This document shows positions 53,113-62,831 of a DNA stretch of 64,000 bases, piece after piece. This DNA is from Lachnospiraceae bacterium (lineage in GTDB: Bacteria > Bacillota > Clostridia > Lachnospirales > Lachnospiraceae), in assembly GCA_017543445.1 (NCBI GenBank), contig JAFYGB010000076.1, positions 1 through 64,000 of the forward strand. The letters are read 5' to 3'. A model generated the notes under the pieces. That model saw nothing but the letters and a program-made list of their open reading frames with translations, was not told where the DNA came from and did no database searches. A program made the translations under genes and the position numbers. Every line of letters starts with the position of its first letter. Position 1 is the stretch's first letter.

Positions 53113-53382
53113 CTAAAACGCAAGCAGGTCCAGAAAATATACACAGATGATATGGAAGACGACGATGCAGGGAATACCGATCAAAAAACTGCGGTGTTTC
53201 GTCTTATGGCGGAATACAAACATCCCGACCAAACTGCCCCAGGCAGCGCCTAAAAACGCGGTCAAAAAGAGTGTAGACTCCTGAATGCGCCACTGATGCC
53301 GGCGCGCCCGGCTCTTATCCAATCCCATCTGAATAAAGCCAATAACCCCCATGAATGCGAGGTATATATAAACATATAACAT
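53113..53382 (-). CDS. DUF1294 small membrane protein
   Basis: 89 residues. Membrane segments at about 1-18 (LYVYIYLAFMGVIGFIQM), 37-57 (LFLTAFLGAAWGSLVGMFVF) and 66-87. The DKSRARRHQWRIQE loop and FRHKTKHRSF segment are the DUF1294 hallmarks. Function unknown. GGAG lies before the ATG on the minus strand. It has a long structured leader, its own promoter and terminator, and is divergent from addB. Confidence 0.85.
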   Translation of the reverse strand: MLYVYIYLAFMGVIGFIQMGLDKSRARRHQWRIQESTLFLTAFLGAAWGSLVGMFVFRHKTKHRSFLIGIPCIVVFHIICVYFLDLLAF

Positions 53383-53399
53383 TATGATATCTCCAACTT

Positions 53400-53569
53400 A
53401 AAACAAAACAAGGCAGGGCCTACGCCCAATGGTAAATAAGCACGTGTACAGGGGAATATGGGAAACCCATCCGAACTAAGACAAAGATGCAGGCTACGGG
53501 ATACTCGATATCCCGCAAGGTGTCAACGCACCGCAAAACAAGGAAAAACTGCCTGACTTCCTCGAACAC
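53400..53569 (-). ncRNA. structured leader or small RNA, family not recognised
   Basis: About 170 nt without a gene, read on the minus strand from the promoter at 53576-53604. Perfect or near-perfect hairpins in order: GGTG-N6-CACC, CGGGATA-tcgag-TATCCCG, ATGGG-ttt-CCCAT and GGGC-gta-GCCC. AGGCAG near the 5' end pairs with CTGCCT near the 3' end, enclosing them. The last hairpin is followed by TTGTTTTGTTTT, just ahead of the DUF1294 ribosome site. It does not match SRP, tmRNA, 6S or the riboswitch cores I tried (TPP, FMN, SAM, cobalamin, glycine, c-di-GMP, M-box, ZTP). It could be a new riboswitch or a stand-alone small RNA. Confidence 0.5.
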
Positions 53570-53575
53570 AACTTA

Positions 53576-53604
53576 AGTATATACTAAACGAGGTTGAATT
53601 GCAA
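53576..53604 (-). promoter_or_regulatory. promoter of the structured RNA / DUF1294 gene
   Basis: Minus strand: TTGCAA (53604-53599), a 17-bp spacer and TATACT (53581-53576). Confidence 0.7.
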
Positions 53605-53682
53605 CGCTTTTTCCGAGAAAATTTCATCGGATGTGGAGTTATTTTTGGACGTATCTGTTTTTGGAAATATGGCGCGTTCGGT

Positions 53683-53711
53683 TTGACGAAGCAGGGGGCC
53701 TATGGTAAAAT
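53683..53711 (+). promoter_or_regulatory. promoter of addBA
   Basis: TTGACG (53683-53688), a 17-bp spacer and TAAAAT (53706-53711), about 60 bp before addB. Confidence 0.85.
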
Positions 53712-53773
53712 ATAGGTGTATCTAAATGGCCTTGGTTCGACGGATCCAGGATCCGTTTTTAAGGGGGAGCGTT

Positions 53774-56700
53774 ATGAGTTTCAGAGTCATCTACGGACCC
53801 GGCGGTGCCGGAAAATCCCACTTTATCTACGAAGAATGTATTCAGCGCTCGTTAGAGCATCCGGATCGGATGTTCTATATTTTGGTGCCTGAACAGTCGA
53901 CATTGTCCACGCAGCAGCACCTTCTTTCTTTGCATCCCCGTAGAGGATCGATCAACATCGACGTCATCGGTTTTACGACGTTAGCGTATCGTGTGATCGA
54001 GCAACTTCACATTCCGACGAAGAAGATGATCGACGACTCCGGAAAGATGCTTTTGATGCGCCGTGCGGTGCGGAATGTTTCGAAGGATCTGAAGATCCTT
54101 AAGTATGAAAGCGAGAAGACAGGCTTTCTGGATAATGTGATCCATACCCTCGGGGAGATGGCTTCGTTTGGCCTGTTTGAGGATCGGAGTCCGCTTCAGG
54201 AGCTGCTTAAAGACTCCGGGCAGGAGGGATCTCCGCTTTATACCCATTATATCCTTCGACAGAAACTTGCAGATCTGTCACTGATCTGGGAAGCCTACCG
54301 TAAAGAACTCGCAGATCGTTTCATGGATAAGGATGAACTGATGCCCATCCTTTGCAAAGCATTGCCTGAATTCGCAAAACAGTCGCCGATCGAGATCTAC
54401 CTGGATGGGTTCAACGGGTTCACTCCGTTGCAGTACCAGGTGATCACGCACCTTATGTTACATACTTCGCGTGTCAGCATCGCACTATGTGCGAAGAAGG
54501 GCACACTGGCGCGATCGGTCGAAGGGGATCTGTTTGCTTCTGCGGCTTCAACCTACGCACGGCTCATGGATACGGCACAACGCGAGCAGATCGTGATAGA
54601 GCCTGAAATATCCCTCGGGGAGGATGTGGTCTACCGTTTGCGTGAAAACGACGAATTGAGCCATTTAGAGCGGAATTACGAGCAGTATACCGTTCCGGTC
54701 CCTTGGGAACATGAATGTACATCGATCGAACTGTATCGATTGGATCATCCGACGATGGAGGTTTCCATGGCCGTACGGACCATTCGCGATCTCGTCTATC
54801 GGGAAGGTTACCGTTTTTCCGATATTGCTATCGTGACCGGAGAGCCGGAAAGGTTCCGTGATATTATCGTCCGCGAATTTGAACGCGCGCAGATCCCGTA
54901 TTTCACGGATACGACGCGCGACATGACGGACAGTGACTACACGAACTTTGTGCTCAGCCTGTTCGGGCTTTTGGCGAATGGCTTTTGTAAGGAAAGTGTT
55001 CTGAGCAGCCTTAAATATGGATATGTTTTGCAGACCCATTCCTTGGATCTGCTGGAGAACTATGTCATAGCGCGCGGGCTTAATTCCTACAAACGATTTG
55101 TAAAAGCGGCAAATGACGAGGCGGACGAGGAAGTGCGGTCCGCATTGAAAACGGTGCTGGATGTCTTCGGTCCGTTTTTCGAGAAATATCATAAAGGGAA
55201 ACATACGGCAGCGCAGTACCTGGAGGGCATTGCCGCGGTTTTGGATGCCTGCCACGCATCGGAAACCGTTCAAAAACGTGTGGATCTCTTGAATGCAGAC
55301 GGGAAGTATGACCGCGCTGCAGAATACGAAGCGGTGCAGGAGAAGATGCAAAATCTTTTCTCACAGACGCAGAGTCTGATGTCGGAGGATCTGTTACGTC
55401 CGGATGAATTGGAAGAGCTTCTTACGGCCGGACTGGAGGATATGAAGATCGGAGTGATTCCGCCGACTCTGGACCGGGTGATCATCGGCCAGTTACGAAG
55501 AATGCGTATCGGCCAGATAAAAACTTTGTTTATGATCGGCGTCAATGACGGGCTGTTCCCTCTGGTCGCACTGGGCGGAGGTTTGATCAACGATGCGGAC
55601 CGCGAACTATTGTTTGCGCTGTCTGTAGAGTTATCTCCTTCTGCTGCACGTGACAGCATGAATGATAAACTTTATTTATATCAAATGTTTACGACGCCGT
55701 CCAAACGCTTGTATATTTCTTATTCGGCCATGGATTCTCAGGGTGGAGCATTGCTGCCTTCCTACGTGATCGGTCAGATCAAAGCTCTGTTTCCGAAACT
55801 CATCGAGAGAAAAGATTTGCCGAAAGATAATCGTGCGCTGCTGAATCCTAATTACTGTATAGATTTGATTTCGAAGAAGGAAGATGTTTTCGGACATTAC
55901 TATCGGGCACTTTATCGTTGGTATAAGGAGAACCCGGAATACGAGGATCTTCTGGAAGCATTACAGTCCCTTTCGGAGTATAAGTACATTCATGAGCCTC
56001 TGTCCGAAGAACTGGCTGCACGATTGTTTGCGAACAACCACAGTGTCAGCCCGTCGCGGTTAGAGACGTACGGGGGATGTGCATTCTGTCATTTCCTCAC
56101 CTATGGACTTCGACTTCGCGAGCGGAAAGAGGCTGCGATCGACCAGCTGGACCGTGGTTCGTTTTTCCATGCGGCGTTGCAGTACGTTTTGGAAGAGATC
56201 ACGTCCGAAGGCAGATGCGGTGCGACGGGATGGACCGAGGAACATGAAAACGATCTAGTCCAGCGAGCGCTTCGGTATGCATATGAACAGGATCCGTATC
56301 TTCCTGAAAAGATGGAAGATAACGGTTACCATCAATATCAGGGACGCTTCTGGGAAACCGAGATCGCTTTCCTGGTGAAGATCCTTCGTTTGCAGATACT
56401 ATCTGGAGATTTCACGAAGTATTATTGTGAAGTTCCGTTCGGTAACCTTCCGGATGAGACACGACAGAACAAGCCGCATCTTGCAGCACTTAAGATCCCG
56501 GGAACGGATTTTGAGATCCGAGGAAAGATCGATCGTATCGATGAGACCGAGGATGGTAGTGTGGTGCGCATCATCGATTATAAGACCGGTAAGAAGGAGA
56601 TCGATTATGCACTTCTCTCGGAAGGTGCACAGTTACAGCTGCCGATCTATCTTTCAGCGGTGTTGAGACAAAGACTTGCGCAGAATATCGAAACGAAGCC

Positions 56701-57214
56701 GGTCGGTATCTATTATTTTCCTGCGAGAGAGCCGCTTATGTCGGCTGACACGGCGACACTGGAAGCGATCGATCAGAACCGCGACGATATCGTCCTCGCG
56801 AACCTGATCCACGAGTCTCGTATGTCCGGTTTATCGAATTCGGATAAAGACGTCCTTCTGCATCAGGAAAAACACCTGGATTCCCAGGACGAATCCGCCT
56901 TGGTAAAGGGTATCCGTCTGACAAAGGGCAGAGATTTTTATGCCGGCTCCCCGATCCTTTCTAATGAGGAGTTTATGAAGTTTTCGGACTCCGTTATGAA
57001 TACGATCGCGAAGTTGCATAAAAATATGATGGCAGGAGAAATACCGGTCGCACCGATCAAGACGAGTAAAGCAGATGCGTGTGGATATTGCCCGTATAAG
57101 GCAATCTGCCACATTAATGATAAACGAAACGGCATACACAAGCGCAGGGTGAAATCGTTGACATATAAAAATTATGTGGAAAAACTGCGCGATGATCTTA
57201 AGGAAGGAGAGTGA
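53774..57214 (+). CDS. addB: ATP-dependent helicase/nuclease subunit B
   Basis: 1146 residues. Part of AddAB, which processes double-strand ends for RecA loading. N-terminal Walker A YGPGGAGKSHFIYEE; inactivated helicase-like middle; C-terminal RecB-type nuclease domain with VVRIIDYKTGKKEIDYA. The iron-sulfur cysteines are present: one in GGCAFCHFLTYGLRL and a C-x2-C-x5-C group in DACGYCPYKAICHIND. ATG 53774 has AAGGGGGAG upstream; the longer frame from 53726 overlaps the promoter region. addA follows with only a few bases between. Confidence 0.94.
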   Translation: MSFRVIYGPGGAGKSHFIYEECIQRSLEHPDRMFYILVPEQSTLSTQQHLLSLHPRRGSINIDVIGFTTLAYRVIEQLHIPTKKMIDDSGKMLLMRRAVRNVSKDLKILKYESEKTGFLDNVIHTLGEMASFGLFEDRSPLQELLKDSGQEGSPLYTHYILRQKLADLSLIWEAYRKELADRFMDKDELMPILCKALPEFAKQSPIEIYLDGFNGFTPLQYQVITHLMLHTSRVSIALCAKKGTLARSVEGDLFASAASTYARLMDTAQREQIVIEPEISLGEDVVYRLRENDELSHLERNYEQYTVPVPWEHECTSIELYRLDHPTMEVSMAVRTIRDLVYREGYRFSDIAIVTGEPERFRDIIVREFERAQIPYFTDTTRDMTDSDYTNFVLSLFGLLANGFCKESVLSSLKYGYVLQTHSLDLLENYVIARGLNSYKRFVKAANDEADEEVRSALKTVLDVFGPFFEKYHKGKHTAAQYLEGIAAVLDACHASETVQKRVDLLNADGKYDRAAEYEAVQEKMQNLFSQTQSLMSEDLLRPDELEELLTAGLEDMKIGVIPPTLDRVIIGQLRRMRIGQIKTLFMIGVNDGLFPLVALGGGLINDADRELLFALSVELSPSAARDSMNDKLYLYQMFTTPSKRLYISYSAMDSQGGALLPSYVIGQIKALFPKLIERKDLPKDNRALLNPNYCIDLISKKEDVFGHYYRALYRWYKENPEYEDLLEALQSLSEYKYIHEPLSEELAARLFANNHSVSPSRLETYGGCAFCHFLTYGLRLRERKEAAIDQLDRGSFFHAALQYVLEEITSEGRCGATGWTEEHENDLVQRALRYAYEQDPYLPEKMEDNGYHQYQGRFWETEIAFLVKILRLQILSGDFTKYYCEVPFGNLPDETRQNKPHLAALKIPGTDFEIRGKIDRIDETEDGSVVRIIDYKTGKKEIDYALLSEGAQLQLPIYLSAVLRQRLAQNIETKPVGIYYFPAREPLMSADTATLEAIDQNRDDIVLANLIHESRMSGLSNSDKDVLLHQEKHLDSQDESALVKGIRLTKGRDFYAGSPILSNEEFMKFSDSVMNTIAKLHKNMMAGEIPVAPIKTSKADACGYCPYKAICHINDKRNGIHKRRVKSLTYKNYVEKLRDDLKEGE

Positions 57215-57219
57215 CCCGT

Positions 57220-60200
57220 ATGGCGGTGAACTGGAATGAACAACAGCAGACAGTCATTGACCACAGAGACGGGAACCTTCTGGTCTCCGCAGCCGCCGGT
57301 AGCGGTAAGACAGCCGTTTTGACGGAACATGTGCTTCGGATGGTCATGGATCCGCAGCATCCGATGGAGATCGACCGTCTGCTGATCATGACTTTTACGA
57401 CGGCAGCAGCTTCCGAGATGCGGGAGAGGATCCGCCTGGCACTTCAGAATGCACTCGAGAGTCCGGATTGCAACGATGCGATGTGTCGGCATCTGCGCAG
57501 ACAGTTGGTGAAGCTTCCGTTTGCGTCGATCTCAACGATCCATAGTTTTTGCCTGAATGTGATCCGTGAGAATTTCTTTCGCATCGGTCTGGAGCCAAAC
57601 TTGGCGGTCAGCGACGAGACGGAGACGAAACTCCTTCTTTCGGACGTGATCGATGCTGTTTTGGAACCTTACTATCTGGATGCGGATTCCGAGGCTTTCC
57701 GTTCGTTGGGAATGTTGTTTGGAAACCGAAAATCGGCACTTTCGCGTGCGATCGAAGAGATATACGGAAAGAGCCGGGAATATGTGGATCCCGATGCGTT
57801 TCTGGATGGGGCGATCGAGGTCTATAGCGGAAGAGAAAACGAACGGCTGCGAAACGATCTGAATGCATTCGAGAAGAAAAAGATGTGGCCGCTTCTGCAT
57901 GCGGAGAAACGTTCCATGGATCTGGCCGACGCGATTGCCCGTGTCGTACCTGCGTCGAAAACGATCGATGGCATCGAGAAGATGGCATTCGTTGCCAGGG
58001 GAGCTTATGAACAGCAGACACTTGCGGACGCGATCGCCTATCTTAAAGACCCGGATAATAAGATCCCTTCTTTGAGCCCGCCCAAGGCGGAAAAAGAACA
58101 ATATGCTGAACTTTTTGAATATGCGAAAAGTGAGAAGGAGAAGATCACGAAGATCTTTACCGGCATAAAAAAACTCACACCGATCACGTGGGATTCGCTG
58201 GAGACGGAGATGTCACGTCTGCGACCGCAGATCGTGCTGCTTAAGGACATTATCCGAAACGTGGACGAACTCTTCACTTCGGAGAAGAAGAAAAGACGTT
58301 TGATGGATTTTGACGATCTGGAGCACTATGCGTTGCAACTGCTCTCGGATCCCGACGTTGCTGCAGTCTATCGCCAACGTTTTGAAGAGATCCTGGTCGA
58401 TGAGTACCAGGATAGCAATGGTATGCAAGAAGCGTTGATCACATCGATCTGTCGCAGCCCTGAAAACGGTGGGACTTCCAATGTGTTCATGGTAGGCGAT
58501 GTGAAGCAGAGCATCTATGGTTTCCGGCGTGCGGATCCCGAACTCTTTATTGAAAAATTTGATCGTTACCGTGCGGACGCGGAAGCGGGTACACTGGTCT
58601 GCCTGAATGCGAATTATCGAAGCCGAAAAGGCGTGTTAAACGGAATCAACCGCATCTTCGAAAACCTGATGACGAAAGATCGCGGAGGGATCGTTTATGA
58701 TGAGACAGCGCGATTGAATCTCGGGGCGGAATACCCGGGAGATGAGGAAGCAGTACCACGTATTTTCCTCGAAAGCGTGATAAAGACGGATCCGAAAGCA
58801 AAGGCGGAAAACGGTTCGTCCGATGGAACGGATAATACAGAAGGTACTGATCCTTCCGAGGTATCCGAAGACGGCGATACAACGGATGAAACGGGGGAGG
58901 GGACAGCTCCCGAAGGCGGTTCGCAGACGGAGAACGAGGATATCGAGTCACCCGGCCTGCAGGCGGTGTTGATCGGCCAGCGGATCCGGCAGATCGTCGG
59001 ACACGAACAGGTCTACGATCTGAAGAAAAAGGATTATCGTCCCGCAAGCTACCGCGATATCGTCATCTTGATGCGTTCGGTGAAGAACGTCGAAGACCAG
59101 TTTATGCCGACGTTACGGGATCGGTTTGATATTCCTTGCGTCTCGACAGAGGGGGCTGCTTATTTCGAGACGCCGGAAGTAAGAGATCTGATCGAGTTTT
59201 TGCGTATCCTGGATAATCCGCTCCAGGACATTCCGTTGGCTACGGTACTGGCGTCTCCGATGTTTGACTTCACGCCCACCGACTTGGCTCAGATACGTGT
59301 AGCAGCTCCAAAGACCGACTGGTTCTTTGCGGCAGTCGAAGGATATGAAGGTCAGGAAGGCGACCTTGGTAAGAAAATCGGACATTTTCTTGCGATATAT
59401 CGGGATCTTCGGGAGCATAGCAGTTTCAGTTCGATTCCCGAACTGCTGGAATCGATCCTTCAGAAGACGGATTTCCGAAGCAAGATCGGCGCCATGCCCG
59501 GAGGGCGAGGACGCGAGATAAACGTCAATATGTTGCTGTTGAAAGCAGCAGATTTTGAAAAGACAAATTATCGCGGCATCGATCGGTTTTTGCGATACAT
59601 TGACCGCATGAAAGAGAAGGAGATCATCCTGGCGGAGCCGAATAAACTGAGTGAGGAAGACGATGTAGTCCGTGTTATGACTATTCATAAGAGTAAAGGA
59701 CTCGAGTTCCCGATCGTTTTTCTGGCGGACGCACAGAAAGACCTTAAGCGAACTTCAGGCCGCCGATCGATGATCGTTTATCATCCGGAATACCGACTGG
59801 CATTCGACTATGTCAATCCATTGCTTTCGATCCGAATTCTATCCAATCTGAAGGATATCATCGCCGATATGCAGCAGGATGAGAGTCTGTATGAGGAAGC
59901 ACGTGTTCTTTACGTTGCGATGACGCGTGCGAAGGAGCGTTTGTATGTGATCGGATGTATGAAAGAAGCCCCGGATCCGAATGATTCTGAAACGGAGGGC
60001 TTCACAGATGAAGATTTTGATTCAAAGCCGAGTTATATGAATTGGATCCTGAGAAGCCTTCGTGGTACTCTGGAGAAGACCGAGGTCGCACCCGGAAGGG
60101 TCACCTATTCCGGCGGAGATTTTGTATTTCGTACCCATTCGGAAGAGGTGGTTCAGAAGGATTATGAACGGTTGGCGGTGAGTCAAGAGGCTTCGAATGG

Positions 60201-61056
60201 CGATGCATCCGAAGACGGCAAGGAAGCATCTGTCGAGGAGGATGACATCGAAGCGCTCCGTGAGATCGCGAAACGTTTCGCTTATGTTTATCCATATGCG
60301 GCGTTGGGTGACCAAAAGGCGATCGTTTCCGTATCCGAGGTGAAACATCGCTTTATGGAAGAAGAAGGCGTCTCGTTCGAGGCAGTTTCCGCGCAATCCG
60401 GTGAGGCCGAACCGAAGACCGATGCGGTTTATGAAAGGGAGACGTCTGGACCTGCAGAACCGAAGAGCGTGCAGAAGGAGTGCACCGGTGCACAGCGCGG
60501 TACGGCAGTCCATAACGTGATGGAGCATCTGAATTTTATCGAGGTCCTGAAACAAGAGGATCGGATCGACTATATTCGTGAACAGATCGAAACATTGACA
60601 AAAGCCGGCGTTCTGGAGGAAACAACGAAAGAACTCGTGGATCCGCGTAAGATCGCCCGCTTCTTCGACAGCCGGTTGGCTGTGGAGATGGCACAGGCTC
60701 AGGAGAGGAACGCCCTGAAGAGGGAGGTACGTTTCCTGTATGCGATCCCGGCGTTCCTGTATCTGCGTGAGTATCAGGAAGTTGCGATTACGGAAGCAGT
60801 CACGATACAGCCGGATCAAGTCCTGGTCCGCGGTATCATCGACGCCTATTATGCCGATGCCGAAGGACATTTGGTCATCATGGATTATAAGACGGATTCC
60901 CTTCCGACGGAAGGTGGGGAGGATATCCTGTCCCGACGCTACCTCGCACAGTTGAAACTGTATAAGGAAGCGCTGGAAAACATGCTTGGAACGACAGTGA
61001 AGGCATGTGTATTGTACTCATTTTCTCTCGGAAAAGAAATCCTTCTTCCGATCTGA
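57220..61056 (+). CDS. addA: ATP-dependent helicase/nuclease subunit A
   Basis: 1278 residues. UvrD-type helicase motor plus nuclease. Motif I VSAAAGSGKTAVLTEHVL, Ia TFTTAAASEMRERI, II EEILVDEYQDSNGMQE, III GDVKQSIYGFRRADPELF, V MTIHKSKGLEFPIVFLAD, VI YVAMTRAKERLYVIG; the C-terminal nuclease has LVIMDYKTDSLP. A Thr/Glu/Gly-rich insert of about 45 residues lies near 530-575 and another acidic stretch near 985-1005. ATG 57220 follows AAGGAGAG, 5 bp after the addB stop; the frame opens at GTG 57211. Confidence 0.95.
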   Translation: MAVNWNEQQQTVIDHRDGNLLVSAAAGSGKTAVLTEHVLRMVMDPQHPMEIDRLLIMTFTTAAASEMRERIRLALQNALESPDCNDAMCRHLRRQLVKLPFASISTIHSFCLNVIRENFFRIGLEPNLAVSDETETKLLLSDVIDAVLEPYYLDADSEAFRSLGMLFGNRKSALSRAIEEIYGKSREYVDPDAFLDGAIEVYSGRENERLRNDLNAFEKKKMWPLLHAEKRSMDLADAIARVVPASKTIDGIEKMAFVARGAYEQQTLADAIAYLKDPDNKIPSLSPPKAEKEQYAELFEYAKSEKEKITKIFTGIKKLTPITWDSLETEMSRLRPQIVLLKDIIRNVDELFTSEKKKRRLMDFDDLEHYALQLLSDPDVAAVYRQRFEEILVDEYQDSNGMQEALITSICRSPENGGTSNVFMVGDVKQSIYGFRRADPELFIEKFDRYRADAEAGTLVCLNANYRSRKGVLNGINRIFENLMTKDRGGIVYDETARLNLGAEYPGDEEAVPRIFLESVIKTDPKAKAENGSSDGTDNTEGTDPSEVSEDGDTTDETGEGTAPEGGSQTENEDIESPGLQAVLIGQRIRQIVGHEQVYDLKKKDYRPASYRDIVILMRSVKNVEDQFMPTLRDRFDIPCVSTEGAAYFETPEVRDLIEFLRILDNPLQDIPLATVLASPMFDFTPTDLAQIRVAAPKTDWFFAAVEGYEGQEGDLGKKIGHFLAIYRDLREHSSFSSIPELLESILQKTDFRSKIGAMPGGRGREINVNMLLLKAADFEKTNYRGIDRFLRYIDRMKEKEIILAEPNKLSEEDDVVRVMTIHKSKGLEFPIVFLADAQKDLKRTSGRRSMIVYHPEYRLAFDYVNPLLSIRILSNLKDIIADMQQDESLYEEARVLYVAMTRAKERLYVIGCMKEAPDPNDSETEGFTDEDFDSKPSYMNWILRSLRGTLEKTEVAPGRVTYSGGDFVFRTHSEEVVQKDYERLAVSQEASNGDASEDGKEASVEEDDIEALREIAKRFAYVYPYAALGDQKAIVSVSEVKHRFMEEEGVSFEAVSAQSGEAEPKTDAVYERETSGPAEPKSVQKECTGAQRGTAVHNVMEHLNFIEVLKQEDRIDYIREQIETLTKAGVLEETTKELVDPRKIARFFDSRLAVEMAQAQERNALKREVRFLYAIPAFLYLREYQEVAITEAVTIQPDQVLVRGIIDAYYADAEGHLVIMDYKTDSLPTEGGEDILSRRYLAQLKLYKEALENMLGTTVKACVLYSFSLGKEILLPI

Positions 61057-61062
61057 AAATGC

Positions 61063-61091
61063 TTTACATACTATAGTAAAAATGTTAGAAT
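61063..61091 (+). promoter_or_regulatory. promoter of RNase P RNA
   Basis: TTTACA (61063-61068), a 17-bp spacer and TAGAAT (61086-61091), starting 6 bp after the addA stop. Confidence 0.8.
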
Positions 61092-61104
61092 TATAGACGG
61101 AGTA

Positions 61105-61416
61105 AGGCAGATGATCGCGGCTGCATAGACGAAAGGTTGCAGGTGAGGAAAGTCCGGGCTTCGCAGGGCAGGATGCCGGATAACGTCCGGTGGAGGCGAC
61201 TCTAAGGATAGTGCAACAGAAATATACCGCCGGGAGCGATCCCGGTAAGGGTGGAAGGGCAGTGTAAGAGACTACCGCCGTGTTGGTAACAATGCGGGCA
61301 CATGTAAACCCCATCCGAAGCAAGACCGCATAGAAACGAATGGCGGCCCGTCAATGTTTCAGGTAGGTCGCTCGATCATACCGGCAACGGTATGGCTAGA
61401 CAGATGATCATTTAAT
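61105..61416 (+). ncRNA. rnpB: RNase P RNA, A-type
   Basis: About 310 nt. Conserved cores are present: GAGGAAAGTCCGGGCT (about 61144-61159), ACAGAAATATACCGCC, and GGGTGGAAGGGCAGTGTAAGAGACTACCGCC near the middle (61250s-61280). The terminal P1 helix pairs AGATGATC (61109-61116) with GATCATTT (61406-61413). It is the ribozyme that matures tRNA 5' ends. Ends are approximate. It sits between addA and recA with its own promoter. Confidence 0.95.
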
Positions 61417-61512
61417 ACATAACCCGGCTTACAGCTTTGCTCCTTTTTTGGTTTTGAGAGTTTATCGAAAGAAACTGAAATAGAAATAACCATCATGAAT
61501 TTGGAGGTCAGA

Positions 61513-62529
61513 ATGGAAAGAGAAGACAAATTAAAAGCATTGGATGCGGCCATCTCCCAGTTGGAGAAGTCATATGGTAAGGGTACCGTTATGAAGCTCG
61601 GCGATCCCACATCCCAGATGAATATCGAAACGATCCCGACCGGATCGCTCAGCCTGGATCTGGCGCTGGGACTCGGCGGTATCCCGAGAGGACGTATCGT
61701 TGAGATCTATGGACCGGAGTCTTCCGGTAAGACCACGGTCGCTCTTCATATGGTTTCGGAAGTTCAGAAACGCGGCGGTATTGCGGGATTTATCGATGCC
61801 GAGCATGCTTTGGATCCGACCTATGCGAAGAATATCGGCGTAGATATCGATAACCTGTATATTTCCCAGCCGGATAACGGCGAGCAGGCACTGGAGATCT
61901 GCGAGACGATGGTACGTTCCGGTGCGTTGGATATCGTGATCGTTGACTCCGTAGCTGCATTGGTTCCGAAGGCAGAGATCGACGGCGACATGGGTGATTC
62001 CCACGTAGGTCTGCAGGCACGTTTGATGAGCCAGGGTCTTCGTAAGTTGACGGCTGTGATCAGCAAGACCAACTGTGTCGTTATCTTCATCAACCAGCTG
62101 CGTGAGAAGATCGGCGTTATGTTTGGTAATCCTGAGACCACGACCGGCGGACGTGCGCTGAAGTTCTATTCTTCGATCCGTCTGGATGTACGTCGTGTTG
62201 AGTCCCTTAAGTCCGGCGGCGACGTAGTCGGAAACCGTGTTCGTGTTAAGGTCGTTAAAAATAAGGTGGCTCCGCCTTTTAAGGAGGCAGAGTTCGATAT
62301 CATGTTCGGTAAGGGCATTTCTTCCGAAGGTGACATCCTGGATCTGGCGACGAACGCAGGCATCATCGTGAAGAGTGGTGCATGGTATGCATACAACGAT
62401 GGAAAGATCGGACAGGGCCGTGAGAATGCGAAACTGTACCTGATCGAGAATCCGGAAGTCTGCAACGAGGTAGAACGGAAACTCCGTGAGTATTACGGAC
62501 TGATCCCGGAAGGTTCCTCTGCAGAATAA
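61513..62529 (+). CDS. recA: recombinase RecA
   Basis: 338 residues. Walker A is [12 protein letters not shown], Walker B is [13 protein letters not shown], and [20 protein letters not shown] covers loop 2 and its surroundings. Length is normal and no intein is present. ATG 61513 is preferred because TTGGAGGT lies 5-6 nt upstream; ATG 61495 would add six residues. It follows rnpB and lies 460 bp after addA, so end processing and strand exchange genes are neighbours. I found no convincing LexA box (CGAAC-N4-GTTYG) upstream. Confidence 0.97.
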   Translation: MEREDKLKALDAAISQLEKSYGKGTVMKLGDPTSQMNIETIPTGSLSLDLALGLGGIPRGRIVEIYGPESSGKTTVALHMVSEVQKRGGIAGFIDAEHALDPTYAKNIGVDIDNLYISQPDNGEQALEICETMVRSGALDIVIVDSVAALVPKAEIDGDMGDSHVGLQARLMSQGLRKLTAVISKTNCVVIFINQLREKIGVMFGNPETTTGGRALKFYSSIRLDVRRVESLKSGGDVVGNRVRVKVVKNKVAPPFKEAEFDIMFGKGISSEGDILDLATNAGIIVKSGAWYAYNDGKIGQGRENAKLYLIENPEVCNEVERKLREYYGLIPEGSSAE

Positions 62530-62539
62530 TGCATGAAAA

Positions 62540-62640
62540 AACATCGGTTTCCGGGCACGGAGACCGGTGGGCATACAGATAAAGTTCCTTAAATCGGCAA
62601 TGTGTCATATCCGCGTCGGATATCGACACATTGCTTTTGA
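62540..62640 (+). terminator. terminator region after recA
   Basis: Two hairpins: CGGTTTCC/GGAGACCG (about 62545-62568), then AATGTGTC-ATATCC-gcgtc-GGATAT-CGACACATT (62599-62632) followed by GCTTTTGA. The second is the better terminator. Confidence 0.7.
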
Positions 62641-62679
62641 TTTAGAGGGTGATTTTTCGTAATTTTGCCCGGTTTAGGG

Positions 62680-62708
62680 TTGACTTTTCAAAGTGATTGA
62701 GATAGAAT
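62680..62708 (+). promoter_or_regulatory. promoter of rny
   Basis: TTGACT (62680-62685), a 17-bp spacer and TAGAAT (62703-62708), giving a leader of about 115 nt. Confidence 0.85.
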
Positions 62709-62831
62709 AGACATGTTGTAGTTTATACGACTTGATATATGTTCCGGCTTGCCGGTTTATACCAAAAAGATAAAAAAGCGTTATCAGTCGCGTTATGTAC
62801 AATGAAAATTTAATAAGGAGGTGCTCCTGGA

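Noticed and set aside
61440-61512. LexA/SOS box ahead of recA
   Set aside because: ATCGAAAGAAAC resembles half a box, but no CGAAC-N4-GTTYG palindrome is present.
61570-62574. 334-codon minus-strand frame
   Set aside because: Antisense to recA, whose protein is fully conserved; no independent evidence of coding.
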